Part shown: positions 14,467-22,439 of the stretch, piece after piece | Layout of the letters: the number at the start of each line of letters is the position of its first letter | Numbering within the stretch: position 1 is the first letter of the stretch | Source: Scatosoma sp045644545 | GTDB lineage: Bacteria; Bacillota; Clostridia; Christensenellales; Borkfalkiaceae | Assembly (NCBI GenBank): GCA_045644545.1 | Contig: JAZRHC010000021.1 | Span: forward strand, 1 to 36,560 | DNA: 36,560 nucleotides | Direction: 5' to 3' | Translations under genes and position numbers: made by a program | The notes under the pieces: model-generated | Told to the model about the DNA's origin: nothing | Database searches by the model: none | Seen by the model: the letters and a program-made list of their open reading frames with translations, nothing else

Positions 14467-15201
14467 ATGGCAGAATTGGAAAAGGAGGACTTGTTCCTTC
14501 AATACAAAGCGACGGGGGATATCGCCCTGCGCAATAAAATAGCCGAAAAATATCTGTACATAGCGGATATTCTCGCCAAAAAATTCGCGCACAGGGGCGT
14601 GGAGTACGACGATTTGAAGCAAGTCGCGTCGTACGCGCTTTTGCGTGGCATCGACCGTTTCGACCCCTCTCTTGGTATGCAGTTTACCACCTTTATCACT
14701 CCCACGATCGCGGGCGAGATCAAGAACTATTTCCGCGATAAATCGCGGACGGTAAAGCTGCCCCGTCGGCTTGGGGAACAGAACGCCGCGGTGCGCGCGT
14801 TTTCCGAGAAGTTCGAATCGGAAAAGGGCGTAAAACCGAGTATTAAGGAGATCGCCGAAGGGCTTCAAATGGCGGAAGAAGACGTCGTGCGCGCGCTCGA
14901 AGTAGGGGGCACGCTGTCGCTGGACAGAATGGCGGCGAGCGAGGACGACGATAGCCGTTCCCTGCACGATCTTTTGCCCAGCGCAAAGGACGAATACGAC
15001 GATTTCGAAACGCGCGAAACCCTGCGCGCGGCGATGAAGGATTTCACCGACGTGGAGCGGAAAGTGATCAAATACCGTTTCGTCGATCAGCTTTCGCAAA
15101 GCGACGTGGCAAAGCGGCTCGGCGTTTCGCAGATGTTCGTATCGCGTATGGAGCGAAAATTGCTCGCGCGGCTTCGGGAGCGATTAAAAGATTCCGTATA
15201 A
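14467..15201 (+). CDS. RNA polymerase sigma factor of the SigB/SigF/SigG group
   Basis: This 244-residue sigma-70 family protein has region 2 (YDDLKQVASYALLRGIDRFDPSLGMQFTTFITPTIAGEIKNYFRD, about 46-92), region 3 (KGVKPSIKEIAEGLQM) and region 4 with a C-terminal HTH (LSQSDVAKRLGVSQMFVSRMERKLLARLRE, about 208-238). The length and the IAGEIKNYFRD/KLPRR linkage are characteristic of the SigB/F/G group. Whether it serves general stress or sporulation cannot be told from the protein alone. The gene order STAS, RsbW-like, sigma fits both rsbVW-sigB and the spoIIA operon. No strong Shine-Dalgarno is visible. The only perfect sigma-B-type promoter I see in the window is upstream of secA. Confidence 0.9.
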   Translation: MAELEKEDLFLQYKATGDIALRNKIAEKYLYIADILAKKFAHRGVEYDDLKQVASYALLRGIDRFDPSLGMQFTTFITPTIAGEIKNYFRDKSRTVKLPRRLGEQNAAVRAFSEKFESEKGVKPSIKEIAEGLQMAEEDVVRALEVGGTLSLDRMAASEDDDSRSLHDLLPSAKDEYDDFETRETLRAAMKDFTDVERKVIKYRFVDQLSQSDVAKRLGVSQMFVSRMERKLLARLRERLKDSV

Positions 15202-15223
15202 AGAAAGTAAGGAGAGGGAAAAG

Positions 15224-15583
15224 ATGTTTTTCGAAGTAAAAGATTCTTCCGCGTTGCAGAACGCTTTGCGCGAGCTGTGTTCCTTCCTTGCGGAAAACGG
15301 CGTATCCGAGGACTGCACGTTTGATTGCAAGCTCGTTTTATACGAGCTGGTGGGGAATATTCTTCGCCATTCGGGCGGGGTTGCGACGGTGCACGGCACG
15401 ATTTTAGGCGAGTTCGTGGAATGGAAGGTGTTTTCTTCTTCGCCGTTCGTGCCACCTGAAAAAAGCGTTTGCTCGGAGGTTTACGCCGAGAGCGGGCGGG
15501 GGCTGTTTATCGTGGATAAGGTTTGCGCGGAGCGGGTCTACACGCCCGACGGCGCGATTAAAGTGAAGATAAAAATACGCTAA
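15224..15583 (+). CDS. HATPase_c_2 anti-sigma kinase (RsbW/RsbT-like)
   Basis: This 119-residue GHKL-type ATPase has an intact N-box, LVLYELVGNILRHSGG (about 43-58), in which Glu is followed four residues later by Asn. It also has a G-box-like ESGRGLFIVDKV (about 87-98). It is thus the only member of the operon likely to bind ATP. By family logic it could phosphorylate the STAS protein and hold the sigma factor, or form the kinase half of a pair with the degenerate protein encoded two genes upstream. AAGGAGAGG precedes the ATG, 22 bases after the sigma stop. A perfect terminator ends the operon. Confidence 0.85.
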   Translation: MFFEVKDSSALQNALRELCSFLAENGVSEDCTFDCKLVLYELVGNILRHSGGVATVHGTILGEFVEWKVFSSSPFVPPEKSVCSEVYAESGRGLFIVDKVCAERVYTPDGAIKVKIKIR

Positions 15584-15584
15584 A

Positions 15585-15612
15585 AAAACGGTTGCCGATC
15601 GGCAACCGTTTT
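15585..15612. terminator. Bidirectional terminator, 12-bp stem
   Basis: AAAACGGTTGCC (15585-15596), loop GATC, GGCAACCGTTTT (15601-15612), a perfect palindrome. It separates the sigma operon from the convergent membrane-protein gene and has A/T tracts on both flanks. Confidence 0.88.
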
Positions 15613-15626
15613 CGTATAGGTCGATT

Positions 15627-17099
15627 TTAAATTCTCGTTGAGAAGGAATAAATCTTCGCCATAAGTCCGTCGGGCACTCTGTCGCGATACTGCCCAAGAT
15701 AGATGAAGAACTTATTGAAGAAAGCTTTATTGTCGCCGCCGACCACGTAGTCGGGAAGTTCGGGGAACGTACCCTTGACTTTGAGGATAAACAGTTCGGT
15801 GAACTGATTTCTTTCTTCGCCTTCCAGCGTTGCGATAAACGGATCGAACGCTTTGGAGTTATAATAATCGTATTCCGCCGTCTGTACCGTAGGCGTGGGA
15901 AGAGCGGGAGCGGGAACGGGTTCTTCCACGACGGGCGCTTCGACCGTTTCTTCCACGGGCTCTGCCGTTTCCTCTTCTTCGACTTCCGCCGTTTCTACGG
16001 GAATAGGACCGCCGTCGTAAACGACTGCTTCGAGTTCTTCTTCGACTTCTTCCTCCGATTCTTCGATCGCTTCGATTTCCACGGGCGTTTCTTCGGCTTC
16101 CGCCGCTTTCTTCGCCTTTCTCGCTTTCTTCTTTGCCGCGCCGATCACGATCGCCGTGACGATAACCTGCACGAGGGCAACGCCCGCCGCTACGATTGCT
16201 ACGAGAATATTGGCGTCTGAGATTAAGTCGATAGCAAGGTATACGAGAACTCCGCCAGCAAGAAGCTCGAAGATAAACACGATCATTTCAAAAGCACGGC
16301 CTTTCTTCACCGTCAAACGGATAAGCGCGATCAAAAGCGCAAGCACCGCAATAATCGACGGAACGAGGATTAAAATCTTGTAGACTAAGTTATCGACGAG
16401 CCGTTTTACTTCGCCTGCGTTGGAGCAAAGCAAGTAAGCGGTTGCGCCTGCAAACGCAATAGAAAGAATCGCGTTCAAAAGGTTATACCAAGCTCTCTTG
16501 GTTTTGATCACGCAAAGAATGAAATAGAGCAAAAGCGCGATTCCAAAGCCGCCGATTAAATAGTAGTCGATCTTTGCCGACATCAATTCGAACGCGCTGA
16601 CCGCATACACGCTGAGCGCGTTGAAAGCAAGAGAAGCGGTGGCAAAAAAAGCCGCAAGCTTCGCCGCGCGGTATCTGCCCGTGAACAAATTAACGAGCGA
16701 AAGCACCGCAGAAACGAGCAAAAAGAGCAGACAAGCGTAAATCGTAAGCCCATAAACGAGCGAAACGCCTTGGTTGCCCGCCACGAGGGGGAGCACGTCG
16801 AACCACTTGGAATTGCCGCCCTTAAAAAGGTCGAGAACGACGGAATATAAAGCCTTGGATTCGAGCTTACCCGTGAATACGGATACGGGCAAAACGACCG
16901 CTACCGCGACGAGCGCGAGCAAGAGCAAGGAAACGACGCGATAGCCCCATTTGCCTTTTTTGGGCTTTTTCTGTTTGGGGGCTTTTTCTACCGTTTCCGT
17001 TTCGGGTTCGTCCGTGATTACGGCTTCCGTTTCGAGCGCGGGTTCTTCGGGAAGTTCGGTTTCGAGTTCTTCGTTGTAGTTTGCCGCTGTGTTATTCAT
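15627..17099 (-). CDS. Uncharacterised membrane protein with acidic linker and conserved-looking C-terminal domain
   Basis: This 490-residue protein has an acidic N-terminus (about 1-40) and a basic patch (KAPKQKKPKKGKWGYR). About eight to nine hydrophobic segments follow (about 52-325), then KKKARKAKK. A long Glu/Val/Pro-rich linker comes next (about 335-415). The last 75 residues form a compact soluble module beginning FDPFIATLEGEERNQFTELFI and containing PDYVVGGDNKAFFNKFFIYLGQYR. I do not recognise a named family. The C-terminal module resembles one found at the ends of several proteins in uncultured Clostridia, but that is memory, not a search. It has a perfect promoter and a hairpin-forming 5' leader (AAGTTTTTTATT-type inverted repeat). 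It is monocistronic. Confidence 0.8.
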   Translation of the reverse strand: MNNTAANYNEELETELPEEPALETEAVITDEPETETVEKAPKQKKPKKGKWGYRVVSLLLLALVAVAVVLPVSVFTGKLESKALYSVVLDLFKGGNSKWFDVLPLVAGNQGVSLVYGLTIYACLLFLLVSAVLSLVNLFTGRYRAAKLAAFFATASLAFNALSVYAVSAFELMSAKIDYYLIGGFGIALLLYFILCVIKTKRAWYNLLNAILSIAFAGATAYLLCSNAGEVKRLVDNLVYKILILVPSIIAVLALLIALIRLTVKKGRAFEMIVFIFELLAGGVLVYLAIDLISDANILVAIVAAGVALVQVIVTAIVIGAAKKKARKAKKAAEAEETPVEIEAIEESEEEVEEELEAVVYDGGPIPVETAEVEEEETAEPVEETVEAPVVEEPVPAPALPTPTVQTAEYDYYNSKAFDPFIATLEGEERNQFTELFILKVKGTFPELPDYVVGGDNKAFFNKFFIYLGQYRDRVPDGLMAKIYSFSTRI

Positions 17100-17165
17100 A
17101 ACAACTCTCCTGAACGTTATTTATATTCAAGTTTTTATTTAATAAAAAACTTTTGATTTTATAGT

Positions 17166-17194
17166 ATTATACCACTTTTAGAAAGATATGTCAA
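17166..17194 (-). promoter_or_regulatory. Perfect sigma-A promoter of the 490-aa membrane protein
   Basis: On the minus strand, TTGACA (17189-17194), 17 bp, TATAAT (17166-17171). The leader of about 60 bases contains an AT-rich inverted repeat near 17130-17154, then AGGAGAG before the ATG. Confidence 0.85.
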
Positions 17195-17287
17195 TGCATA
17201 AGCAAAAATTTTTTAGGAATTTTATGCCGATAACTATATTTTTAGTAAAATTTTTCGTTTTTATCACCTTTGCGGAAGTAAAATTCG

Positions 17288-17316
17288 TTGAAAAAAAATC
17301 CCGTTTGCGGTATAAT
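17288..17316 (+). promoter_or_regulatory. Sigma-A promoter of the PucR-type regulator
   Basis: TTGAAA (17288-17293), 17 bp, TATAAT (17311-17316). Start near 17323, so an in-frame start at 17288 cannot be the real one. Confidence 0.75.
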
Positions 17317-17380
17317 AGAAGAAAATAAATTTACGCAAAGAAAACCGCAACCGTTTTTCACGGGGGAAAAAGGAGTAAAA

Positions 17381-18397
17381 ATGAGCGAAATCGAAAAGAT
17401 CGCCGCGGAAATCACGCAAAAATTGCATATCCCGTTTACTTATTATAAGGAGAGCGCAAAGCCCGCTTACGGTCCTGTGTGCGATAAGCAGTTCGAGGGG
17501 ATCACCGACGACGGAACGCACACGTTTTTCCGATTTTTATTTAAAAATATAGGCTATATCGGCGTGGTGGACGGCGCGGGCGAGATCCAGCGCGCGTACG
17601 CGACTATGTTGCCTTCGTATATCGAAAGCTTTTCGGAAAAGGAATCCGAACTTTCCAAAACGGAATATTTAAAGCGTATCTTGCAGGGCGAATGTTCGCT
17701 CAACGGTATTTATAAATATATGACGAAATTTTCCGTGCGCGCCGCGGCGTGCTTTACCCTCGTCATTTGCGTGAACGGGAAAATGGACGAGGTGCTTTCG
17801 CTCGTTTCGCAGTACGGCGGGAACAGCCTCGACACGATCGTGAAAATGGACGAAAAGCATTGTGTGCTCGTTAAATACCTTTCCGACGAGGAAAACGATT
17901 ATCGCTCTACGGTGGATTACGCGGAATTTTTGGTGCAGTCCTTGCGCGAGGAGTTGGGAATGCAAGTGATCGTCGGGGTCGGCGGGAAGGTGAGAGAGCT
18001 GAAAGATATCGCGTTTTCCTACGAGCAGGCTTCCGCCGCGCTCCGCTATGCGGAAACCTTCGGGGGGAAAGGGAGCGTGCATTCCTATCGCGAATTTATG
18101 CTCGTGAAAATGCTCGAAGGGATTCCCGAAACCAAGCTTGCGGAGTATCTCGCCGAATTGATGGACGAATCGACGGAGGAGATCTTCGAGGACGAAGAAA
18201 TGCTCAATACCGCCGAGGAATTTTTGGAAAGCAGCTTGAACGTAAGCGAAACCTCCCGCAATTTGTATATGCACAGAAACACCCTTTTATACCGCCTCGA
18301 CAAGATCGAAAAGGCGACGGGACTGAATATCCGTCTGTTTTCGGACGCGGTTTGCTTCCGCGTGCTGACGGCGATTTATAAATTGTTGGGAAAATAA
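17381..18397 (+). CDS. PucR/CdaR-family transcriptional regulator
   Basis: This 338-residue protein ends in an HTH_30-type domain: EDEEMLNTAEEFLESSLNVSETSRNLYMHRNTLLYRLDKIEKATGLNIR (about 266-314), the PucR/CdaR signature. The middle (about 120-240) resembles the GGDEF-like domain of the family, with VIVGVGGKVRELKDIAFSYEQASAALRYAE. The N-terminal 110 residues are a probable sensor module without an obvious ligand motif. Start MSEIEK at 17381 follows AAGGAG and lies downstream of the promoter. Family members respond to small metabolites such as purine breakdown products or sugar acids; the ligand here is unknown. A leaky terminator separates it from the protease gene. Confidence 0.82.
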   Translation: MSEIEKIAAEITQKLHIPFTYYKESAKPAYGPVCDKQFEGITDDGTHTFFRFLFKNIGYIGVVDGAGEIQRAYATMLPSYIESFSEKESELSKTEYLKRILQGECSLNGIYKYMTKFSVRAAACFTLVICVNGKMDEVLSLVSQYGGNSLDTIVKMDEKHCVLVKYLSDEENDYRSTVDYAEFLVQSLREELGMQVIVGVGGKVRELKDIAFSYEQASAALRYAETFGGKGSVHSYREFMLVKMLEGIPETKLAEYLAELMDESTEEIFEDEEMLNTAEEFLESSLNVSETSRNLYMHRNTLLYRLDKIEKATGLNIRLFSDAVCFRVLTAIYKLLGK

Positions 18398-18412
18398 GTA
18401 AAAACGGTATGG

Positions 18413-18463
18413 AAAATCCGACGGTCGGGTATATTTAATAGCGACGGTTGGATTTTATTTTTT
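18413..18463 (+). terminator. Imperfect terminator hairpin between regulator and protease
   Basis: AAAATCCGACGGTCG (18413-18427) pairs with CGACGGTTGGATTTT (18442-18456) with a few mismatches, followed by a T-rich run. Confidence 0.5.
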
Positions 18464-18481
18464 AAACGGAAAGGAGAGAAG

Positions 18482-19885
18482 ATGTCAAACGACTACGAAT
18501 TTGATTTCGGCGATAGCGAAAGCGAAAATAAAAACGGGGACAACGAGGCGGCGGAAAACGCCGCGCCCCCGTTGCCCGAGGAAGGGACGGGGTCGCCTAA
18601 AAAGAAAGGAAAAGGGAAAAAGATCGCTCTTCGAATCCTCGCGCTTTTCGGCGCGTTTTTAGTCGGCGTGCTGACCTGTTATTTTTCTTTCGACAGCGAG
18701 TTCCGCGCGCTTTCGCGGCTCAAAAAAGCCGTGCAGGAAAACTACTACGAAAAGATCTCCGACGACGAGTTTTACGACGTGCTTTTTAAGGCGGTGAACG
18801 AGAACTTGCTCGACCCGTATTCCGCGTATATGAATCCCGACGAATTCGAGGAATATCAAACGGAAGCGACGGGTCAATGGAGCGGAATCGGCATCACCTT
18901 TCTCGTGAAAGACGGCGAGGGCAACGATTGCTTGCAGGTGGCGAACGTATCGGGCAATTCGCCCGCCGAACGCGCGGGAATCAAGGTCGGAGAGAATATC
19001 GTGGGCTTTGGCGGGAGCGAGGAAAGTATAACGCCGAGCGTGAGCTTTACGGAATTTTCCGCGTTTTTAGAGGATTACGGCGCAAACGAAAAGTTTTTCG
19101 TTCGCGTGAAAAACGGCGAGGGGGAGCGCACGGTCGAGCTTGAGCGTTCCGCATTCGTGGAAAACTACGTTTTCTATCGTACGAACACGACGGCGTACCG
19201 TTTCACGGGAAACTCGGCGACGACGCTCGAAGCGTACGACGGGTATCTTCCCGCGCTTGACGAAGCTACGGCGTATATTCGCTTAACGCAGTTCAACGGC
19301 AACGCGAGCGAGCAGTTCCGTCAGGCAATGAATGTGTTTAAATCGGAAAACAAGAAAAACCTGATTCTCGACCTTCGCGAGAACGGCGGCGGATATATGG
19401 ATATTTTACAGCGCATTTCGGCGTATTTTTGCAAAAGCTCCTCTTCGTCCAAACCGCTGATTGCGATCGCGCGGGAGCGTGACGGCGACGAACAAAAATT
19501 TTACGCTTCGGGGAATTCCTACGGCAGTTATTTCTCGTCGGATTCGAAAATCCGAGTGCTTGCCGATAACGGCACGGCTTCGGCTTCCGAATGCTTGATC
19601 GGGGCGATGCTCGACTACGGCGCGATCAGTTATGCGGATATCTGCCTTTCCGAGCGAAACGGGATAGCGAAAACGTACGGCAAGGGAATAATGCAGACGA
19701 CCTATCCGCTTTCCATCGTCAACCCCGACGCGGTGAAGCTGACGACGGCGAAAATTCTGTGGCCGAAATCGGAAAATTGTATCCACGACCGCGGGATATT
19801 GCCCGAGGACGGCTGCAAAACGGTGACGGAATCGTACGTCGGCGACGGAGAGATCCTCGCAGCGTTGCAAGCGTTTCAAGGCTGA
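18482..19885 (+). CDS. S41-family carboxy-terminal processing protease
   Basis: This 467-residue membrane-anchored serine protease has an acidic cytoplasmic head (about 1-42), a transmembrane helix (about 47-68) and an extracellular part. A PDZ domain (about 125-215) contains GIGITFLVKDG and SPAERAGIKVGENIVGF. The S41 catalytic core follows, with ENGGGYMDILQ, NGTASASE (likely nucleophile Ser367) and TYGKGIMQT with the general base Lys401. Such CtpA/CtpB proteases cleave secreted or membrane substrates, some in sporulation signalling. GGAAAGGAGAG precedes the ATG. Which substrate it cleaves is unknown. Whether it is co-transcribed with the upstream regulator depends on the imperfect hairpin between them. 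Confidence 0.92.
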   Translation: MSNDYEFDFGDSESENKNGDNEAAENAAPPLPEEGTGSPKKKGKGKKIALRILALFGAFLVGVLTCYFSFDSEFRALSRLKKAVQENYYEKISDDEFYDVLFKAVNENLLDPYSAYMNPDEFEEYQTEATGQWSGIGITFLVKDGEGNDCLQVANVSGNSPAERAGIKVGENIVGFGGSEESITPSVSFTEFSAFLEDYGANEKFFVRVKNGEGERTVELERSAFVENYVFYRTNTTAYRFTGNSATTLEAYDGYLPALDEATAYIRLTQFNGNASEQFRQAMNVFKSENKKNLILDLRENGGGYMDILQRISAYFCKSSSSSKPLIAIARERDGDEQKFYASGNSYGSYFSSDSKIRVLADNGTASASECLIGAMLDYGAISYADICLSERNGIAKTYGKGIMQTTYPLSIVNPDAVKLTTAKILWPKSENCIHDRGILPEDGCKTVTESYVGDGEILAALQAFQG

Positions 19886-19906
19886 GACGAAAACTAAACG
19901 CAACAC

Positions 19907-19936
19907 AAAAACGCATACCGAGAGGTATGCGTTTTT
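19907..19936. terminator. Strong bidirectional terminator after the S41 protease
   Basis: AAAAACGCATACC (19907-19919), loop GAGA, GGTATGCGTTTTT (19924-19936), perfect. The remaining gap to 20058 holds an inverted repeat TTCATCT-GA-AGATGAA (19955-19970) and a lone minus-strand TATAAT (19986-19991) without a good -35; I see no gene. Confidence 0.88.
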
Positions 19937-20058
19937 GCGTTTTTGATGTGGAGGTTCATCTGAAGATGAAACGTTTTGTAGCTTGATTATACCGCATTAT
20001 TTTGAGAGAATTATTGCAAGAAGGTGATAATTCGTTGAAAATTTTTCTCTTTTTACGG

Positions 20059-22179
20059 TTATTTGCTCTGTTCGATGGATTTAAGAGCCTTCGCGACAAC
20101 GTTTTCCGCCGTGAAGCCGAAGTGGGGGAACAAAGCGCCCGCAGGTCCGGACGCGCCGAACGTCGTCATACCGATCACTTCGCCGTAGCTGCCCGCGTAT
20201 TTATACCAGCTGTAAGGCGAGCCCGCTTCTACGCATACTCTCGCTTTAACGGATTTGGGCAACACGCTTTCCTTATAGTCTTCGGGTTGTTTTTCGAATT
20301 CTTCGATACAAGGAATCGAAACCACTCTCGCTTTCACGCCTTGTTCTTGGAGAGCCGCCTTCGCCTTTACGCAGAGCTCGACTTCCGAACCCGTACCTAT
20401 CAAAAGCACGTCGGGCGTGCCTTCGCAGTCTTCGAGGATATAACCGCCCTTCAACGCTTGCTTGCCGCTACTTTCGTATTGAGGCAGATTCTGGCGGGTG
20501 AGCACGAGCACGGTAGGCTCGTTTCCGCTCATTGCCGAAACCCAAGCCGCCGCCGTTTCCTTGCCGTCCGCAGGGCGGTAAACCTTTACGCCGGGAACGG
20601 AGCGGAGCATAATCAGCTGTTCGACGGGCTGGTGGGTAGGGCCGTCCTCGCCTACGCCGATAGAGTCGTGCGTCATAACGTAGGTGACGGGCTGTTTCAT
20701 AAGCGCGGAAAGACGGAGCGCGGGCTTCAAATAGTCCGCAAAGACGAAGAAGGTCGCACAGTACGCTTTCAAACCGCCGTGGAGCTGCATACCGTTCGCG
20801 ATCGCCGCCATCGCGTGCTCGCGAATACCGTAATGCAGGTTTCTGCCTTCTCGCGTTTCGGGGCAGAACGTGCCGTATTTGATCTCGTTCGTGTCCTTCA
20901 TTTCCGAGAGGTTGGAAGGACCGAGGTCAGCCGAACCGCCGATAAGGGAAGGGATCTTCGCCGCAAGCTGGTTGAGCACCTTCGCGGAGGTCTGACGGGT
21001 CGCCATCGGCTTTTCGAATTGATAGAGCTCTTCCATTTCGTCGAAATCGGGGAGCTCGCCCGCCATCACCGACTTATACGCCGCCGCGAGTTCGGGATAG
21101 TTGAATTCGTATTCCGCGAACATCTTTTTCCAGTTCATTTCCTTTTCCGCGCCCGCTTTGCCCGCGATCGCGCAATGGTCGAATACCTCCTGAGGACAGT
21201 CGAACGCCTCTTCGCAGGGCCAGCCGAGCTTTTCCTTCGTCTTTTGAAGGTTGTCTGCGCCGAGGGGCGCGCCGTGGCATTTCGCGCTGCCTTCCAAAGG
21301 CGAGCCGTAGCCGATACGCGTATGGCAGATAATGATCGAAGGCTTATCCGTTTTCGCTTTCGCCTGTTCGATCGCCGCGGAAAGGGCTTCCACGTCGTCG
21401 GGGTTGGAGATAAGGTCTACGTGCAAAACCTGCCAGTTTTGCGCCGCGAAACGCGCGCCGATATTTTCCTTGAACGCCACGTCCGTATCCCCTTCGATCG
21501 TGATATCGTTATCGTCGTAAAGCAAAATCAATTTGCCAAGCCCCTGCGTGCCCGCAAAGGAGCAAGCCTCGTAGGAGATACCTTCTTCCAAGCACCCGTC
21601 GCCGCAGATCGCGTAGGTGTAGTGATCGACTACGGGGAAGCCGGGGCGGTTGAATTTTGCCGCAAGATGCGCTTCCGCAAGCGCCATACCCACGGCGTTC
21701 GCAATCCCTTGCCCCAAAGGACCCGTCGTCGTTTCCACGCCGACCGTGTGACCGTATTCGGGATGGCCGGGGGTTTTCGAGCCGAACTGACGGAAGTTCA
21801 TCAGATCGTTCTTTTCAAGCCCCATACCGTAGAGGTAGAAAAGGGAATAATCGAGCATAGAGCCGTGACCCGCGGAGAGGATAAATCTGTCGCGGTCGTC
21901 CCATTTCGCGTTTTTGGGATTGAATTTCAAGAAATTCTGAAAAAGCGTGTAAGCGATCGGCGCGCAGCCTAAGGGAAGCCCGGGGTGGCCCGATTTTGCT
22001 TTTTCAATCGCTTCTGCGGATAAGATTCTTACCGCGTTGATAGTGGTTTTCGTTACGTCCATTTGAGTATCTCCTGTTTTATTATTTTCTTTTTTGGGTT
22101 GGGGTTGCGCGCCCTCGGCGGCGATCCCGCGCACGTCCGAGCCGTTTTTGAGTTCTAAATATTCGTTGAGGCCGCTCAT
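20059..22179 (-). CDS. tkt: Transketolase, with an in-frame N-terminal phosphohexomutase-like tag
   Basis: This thiamine-diphosphate enzyme of the non-oxidative pentose phosphate pathway moves two-carbon ketol units between sugar phosphates. The core shows TKTTINAVRILSAEAI, KSGHPGLPLG, the TPP motif GDGCLEEGISYEA, YDDNDITIEG, HTRIGYGSP, and the C-terminal GVGEDGPTHQPVEQL. A normal transketolase starts near MDVTKTTINAV (ATG at 22062, AGGAG upstream), giving 667 residues. The transcript, however, begins near 22223 and has an earlier ATG at 22179 with its own AGGAAGG. From there the frame stays open into tkt, adding 39 residues whose YLELKNGSDVRGIAAEG matches the N-terminus of phosphomannomutase/phosphoglucomutase proteins. 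Two products, with and without the tag, are possible. It is divergent from degV. Confidence 0.95.
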   Translation of the reverse strand: MSGLNEYLELKNGSDVRGIAAEGAQPQPKKENNKTGDTQMDVTKTTINAVRILSAEAIEKAKSGHPGLPLGCAPIAYTLFQNFLKFNPKNAKWDDRDRFILSAGHGSMLDYSLFYLYGMGLEKNDLMNFRQFGSKTPGHPEYGHTVGVETTTGPLGQGIANAVGMALAEAHLAAKFNRPGFPVVDHYTYAICGDGCLEEGISYEACSFAGTQGLGKLILLYDDNDITIEGDTDVAFKENIGARFAAQNWQVLHVDLISNPDDVEALSAAIEQAKAKTDKPSIIICHTRIGYGSPLEGSAKCHGAPLGADNLQKTKEKLGWPCEEAFDCPQEVFDHCAIAGKAGAEKEMNWKKMFAEYEFNYPELAAAYKSVMAGELPDFDEMEELYQFEKPMATRQTSAKVLNQLAAKIPSLIGGSADLGPSNLSEMKDTNEIKYGTFCPETREGRNLHYGIREHAMAAIANGMQLHGGLKAYCATFFVFADYLKPALRLSALMKQPVTYVMTHDSIGVGEDGPTHQPVEQLIMLRSVPGVKVYRPADGKETAAAWVSAMSGNEPTVLVLTRQNLPQYESSGKQALKGGYILEDCEGTPDVLLIGTGSEVELCVKAKAALQEQGVKARVVSIPCIEEFEKQPEDYKESVLPKSVKARVCVEAGSPYSWYKYAGSYGEVIGMTTFGASGPAGALFPHFGFTAENVVAKALKSIEQSK
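22063..22179 (-). other. Phosphohexomutase-like N-terminal remnant fused in frame ahead of tkt
   Basis: Codons 1-39 before the usual tkt start encode MSGLNEYLELKNGSDVRGIA and a Gln/Pro/Lys-rich linker. LKNGSDIRGIA-type sequences are typical of the start of clostridial phosphomannomutase/phosphoglucomutase, not of transketolase. A recombination that left a promoter, ribosome site and first codons of such a gene in front of tkt would explain it. Confidence 0.5.
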
Positions 22180-22221
22180 TTGCACCTTCCTGTTCTCGCG
22201 CGCTTGCGCGCACAAGTTATT

Positions 22222-22239
22222 ACGCTATTATTATAGCGT
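22222..22239. promoter_or_regulatory. Inverted repeat over the tkt -10 box, possible operator
   Basis: ACGCTAT (22222-22228), TATT, ATAGCGT (22233-22239) is a perfect 7-bp inverted repeat that covers the tkt -10 box and start point. Confidence 0.4.
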
Positions 22240-22258
22240 TTTTTTCGCCGTTTTTCAA
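22230..22258 (-). promoter_or_regulatory. Sigma-A promoter of tkt
   Basis: On the minus strand, TTGAAA (22253-22258), 17 bp, TATAAT (22230-22235). The leader has a GCGCGC-AA-GCGCGC hairpin before the first ribosome site. Confidence 0.8.
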
Positions 22259-22360
22259 GTCTTTTACCTTACAAACGTAAAAATTTTTTCGCTCTATTCC
22301 GTTTTTCTTATTTTGCAAGAAAAAAATGCGAAATTTGTCAAAAAAAGTCGCTTCGTACTA

Positions 22361-22389
22361 TTGACAGATTTTTTTGAGTATGTTATAAT
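22361..22389 (+). promoter_or_regulatory. Perfect sigma-A promoter of degV
   Basis: TTGACA (22361-22366), 17 bp, TATAAT (22384-22389). Confidence 0.85.
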
Positions 22390-22439
22390 AGTTTTATCAT
22401 AGAAAATTATGACAAATCTAAAACGGAGAATGTAAAACT

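Noticed and set aside
17288..17380. N-terminal extension of the PucR-type regulator
   Set aside because: It begins within the promoter; AAGGAG and the ATG at 17381 fit the real start.
19937..20058. Small RNA on the minus strand from the TATAAT at 19986-19991 to the terminator at 19907
   Set aside because: The -10 box has no -35 at a usable distance (TTGCAA is 22 bp away). An inverted repeat at 19955-19970 is noted but not enough.
20002..21972. A 656-codon open frame antisense to tkt
   Set aside because: Its product is Arg/His/Phe-rich with no domain, while the opposite strand encodes a complete transketolase. Long antisense frames arise from the codon bias here.
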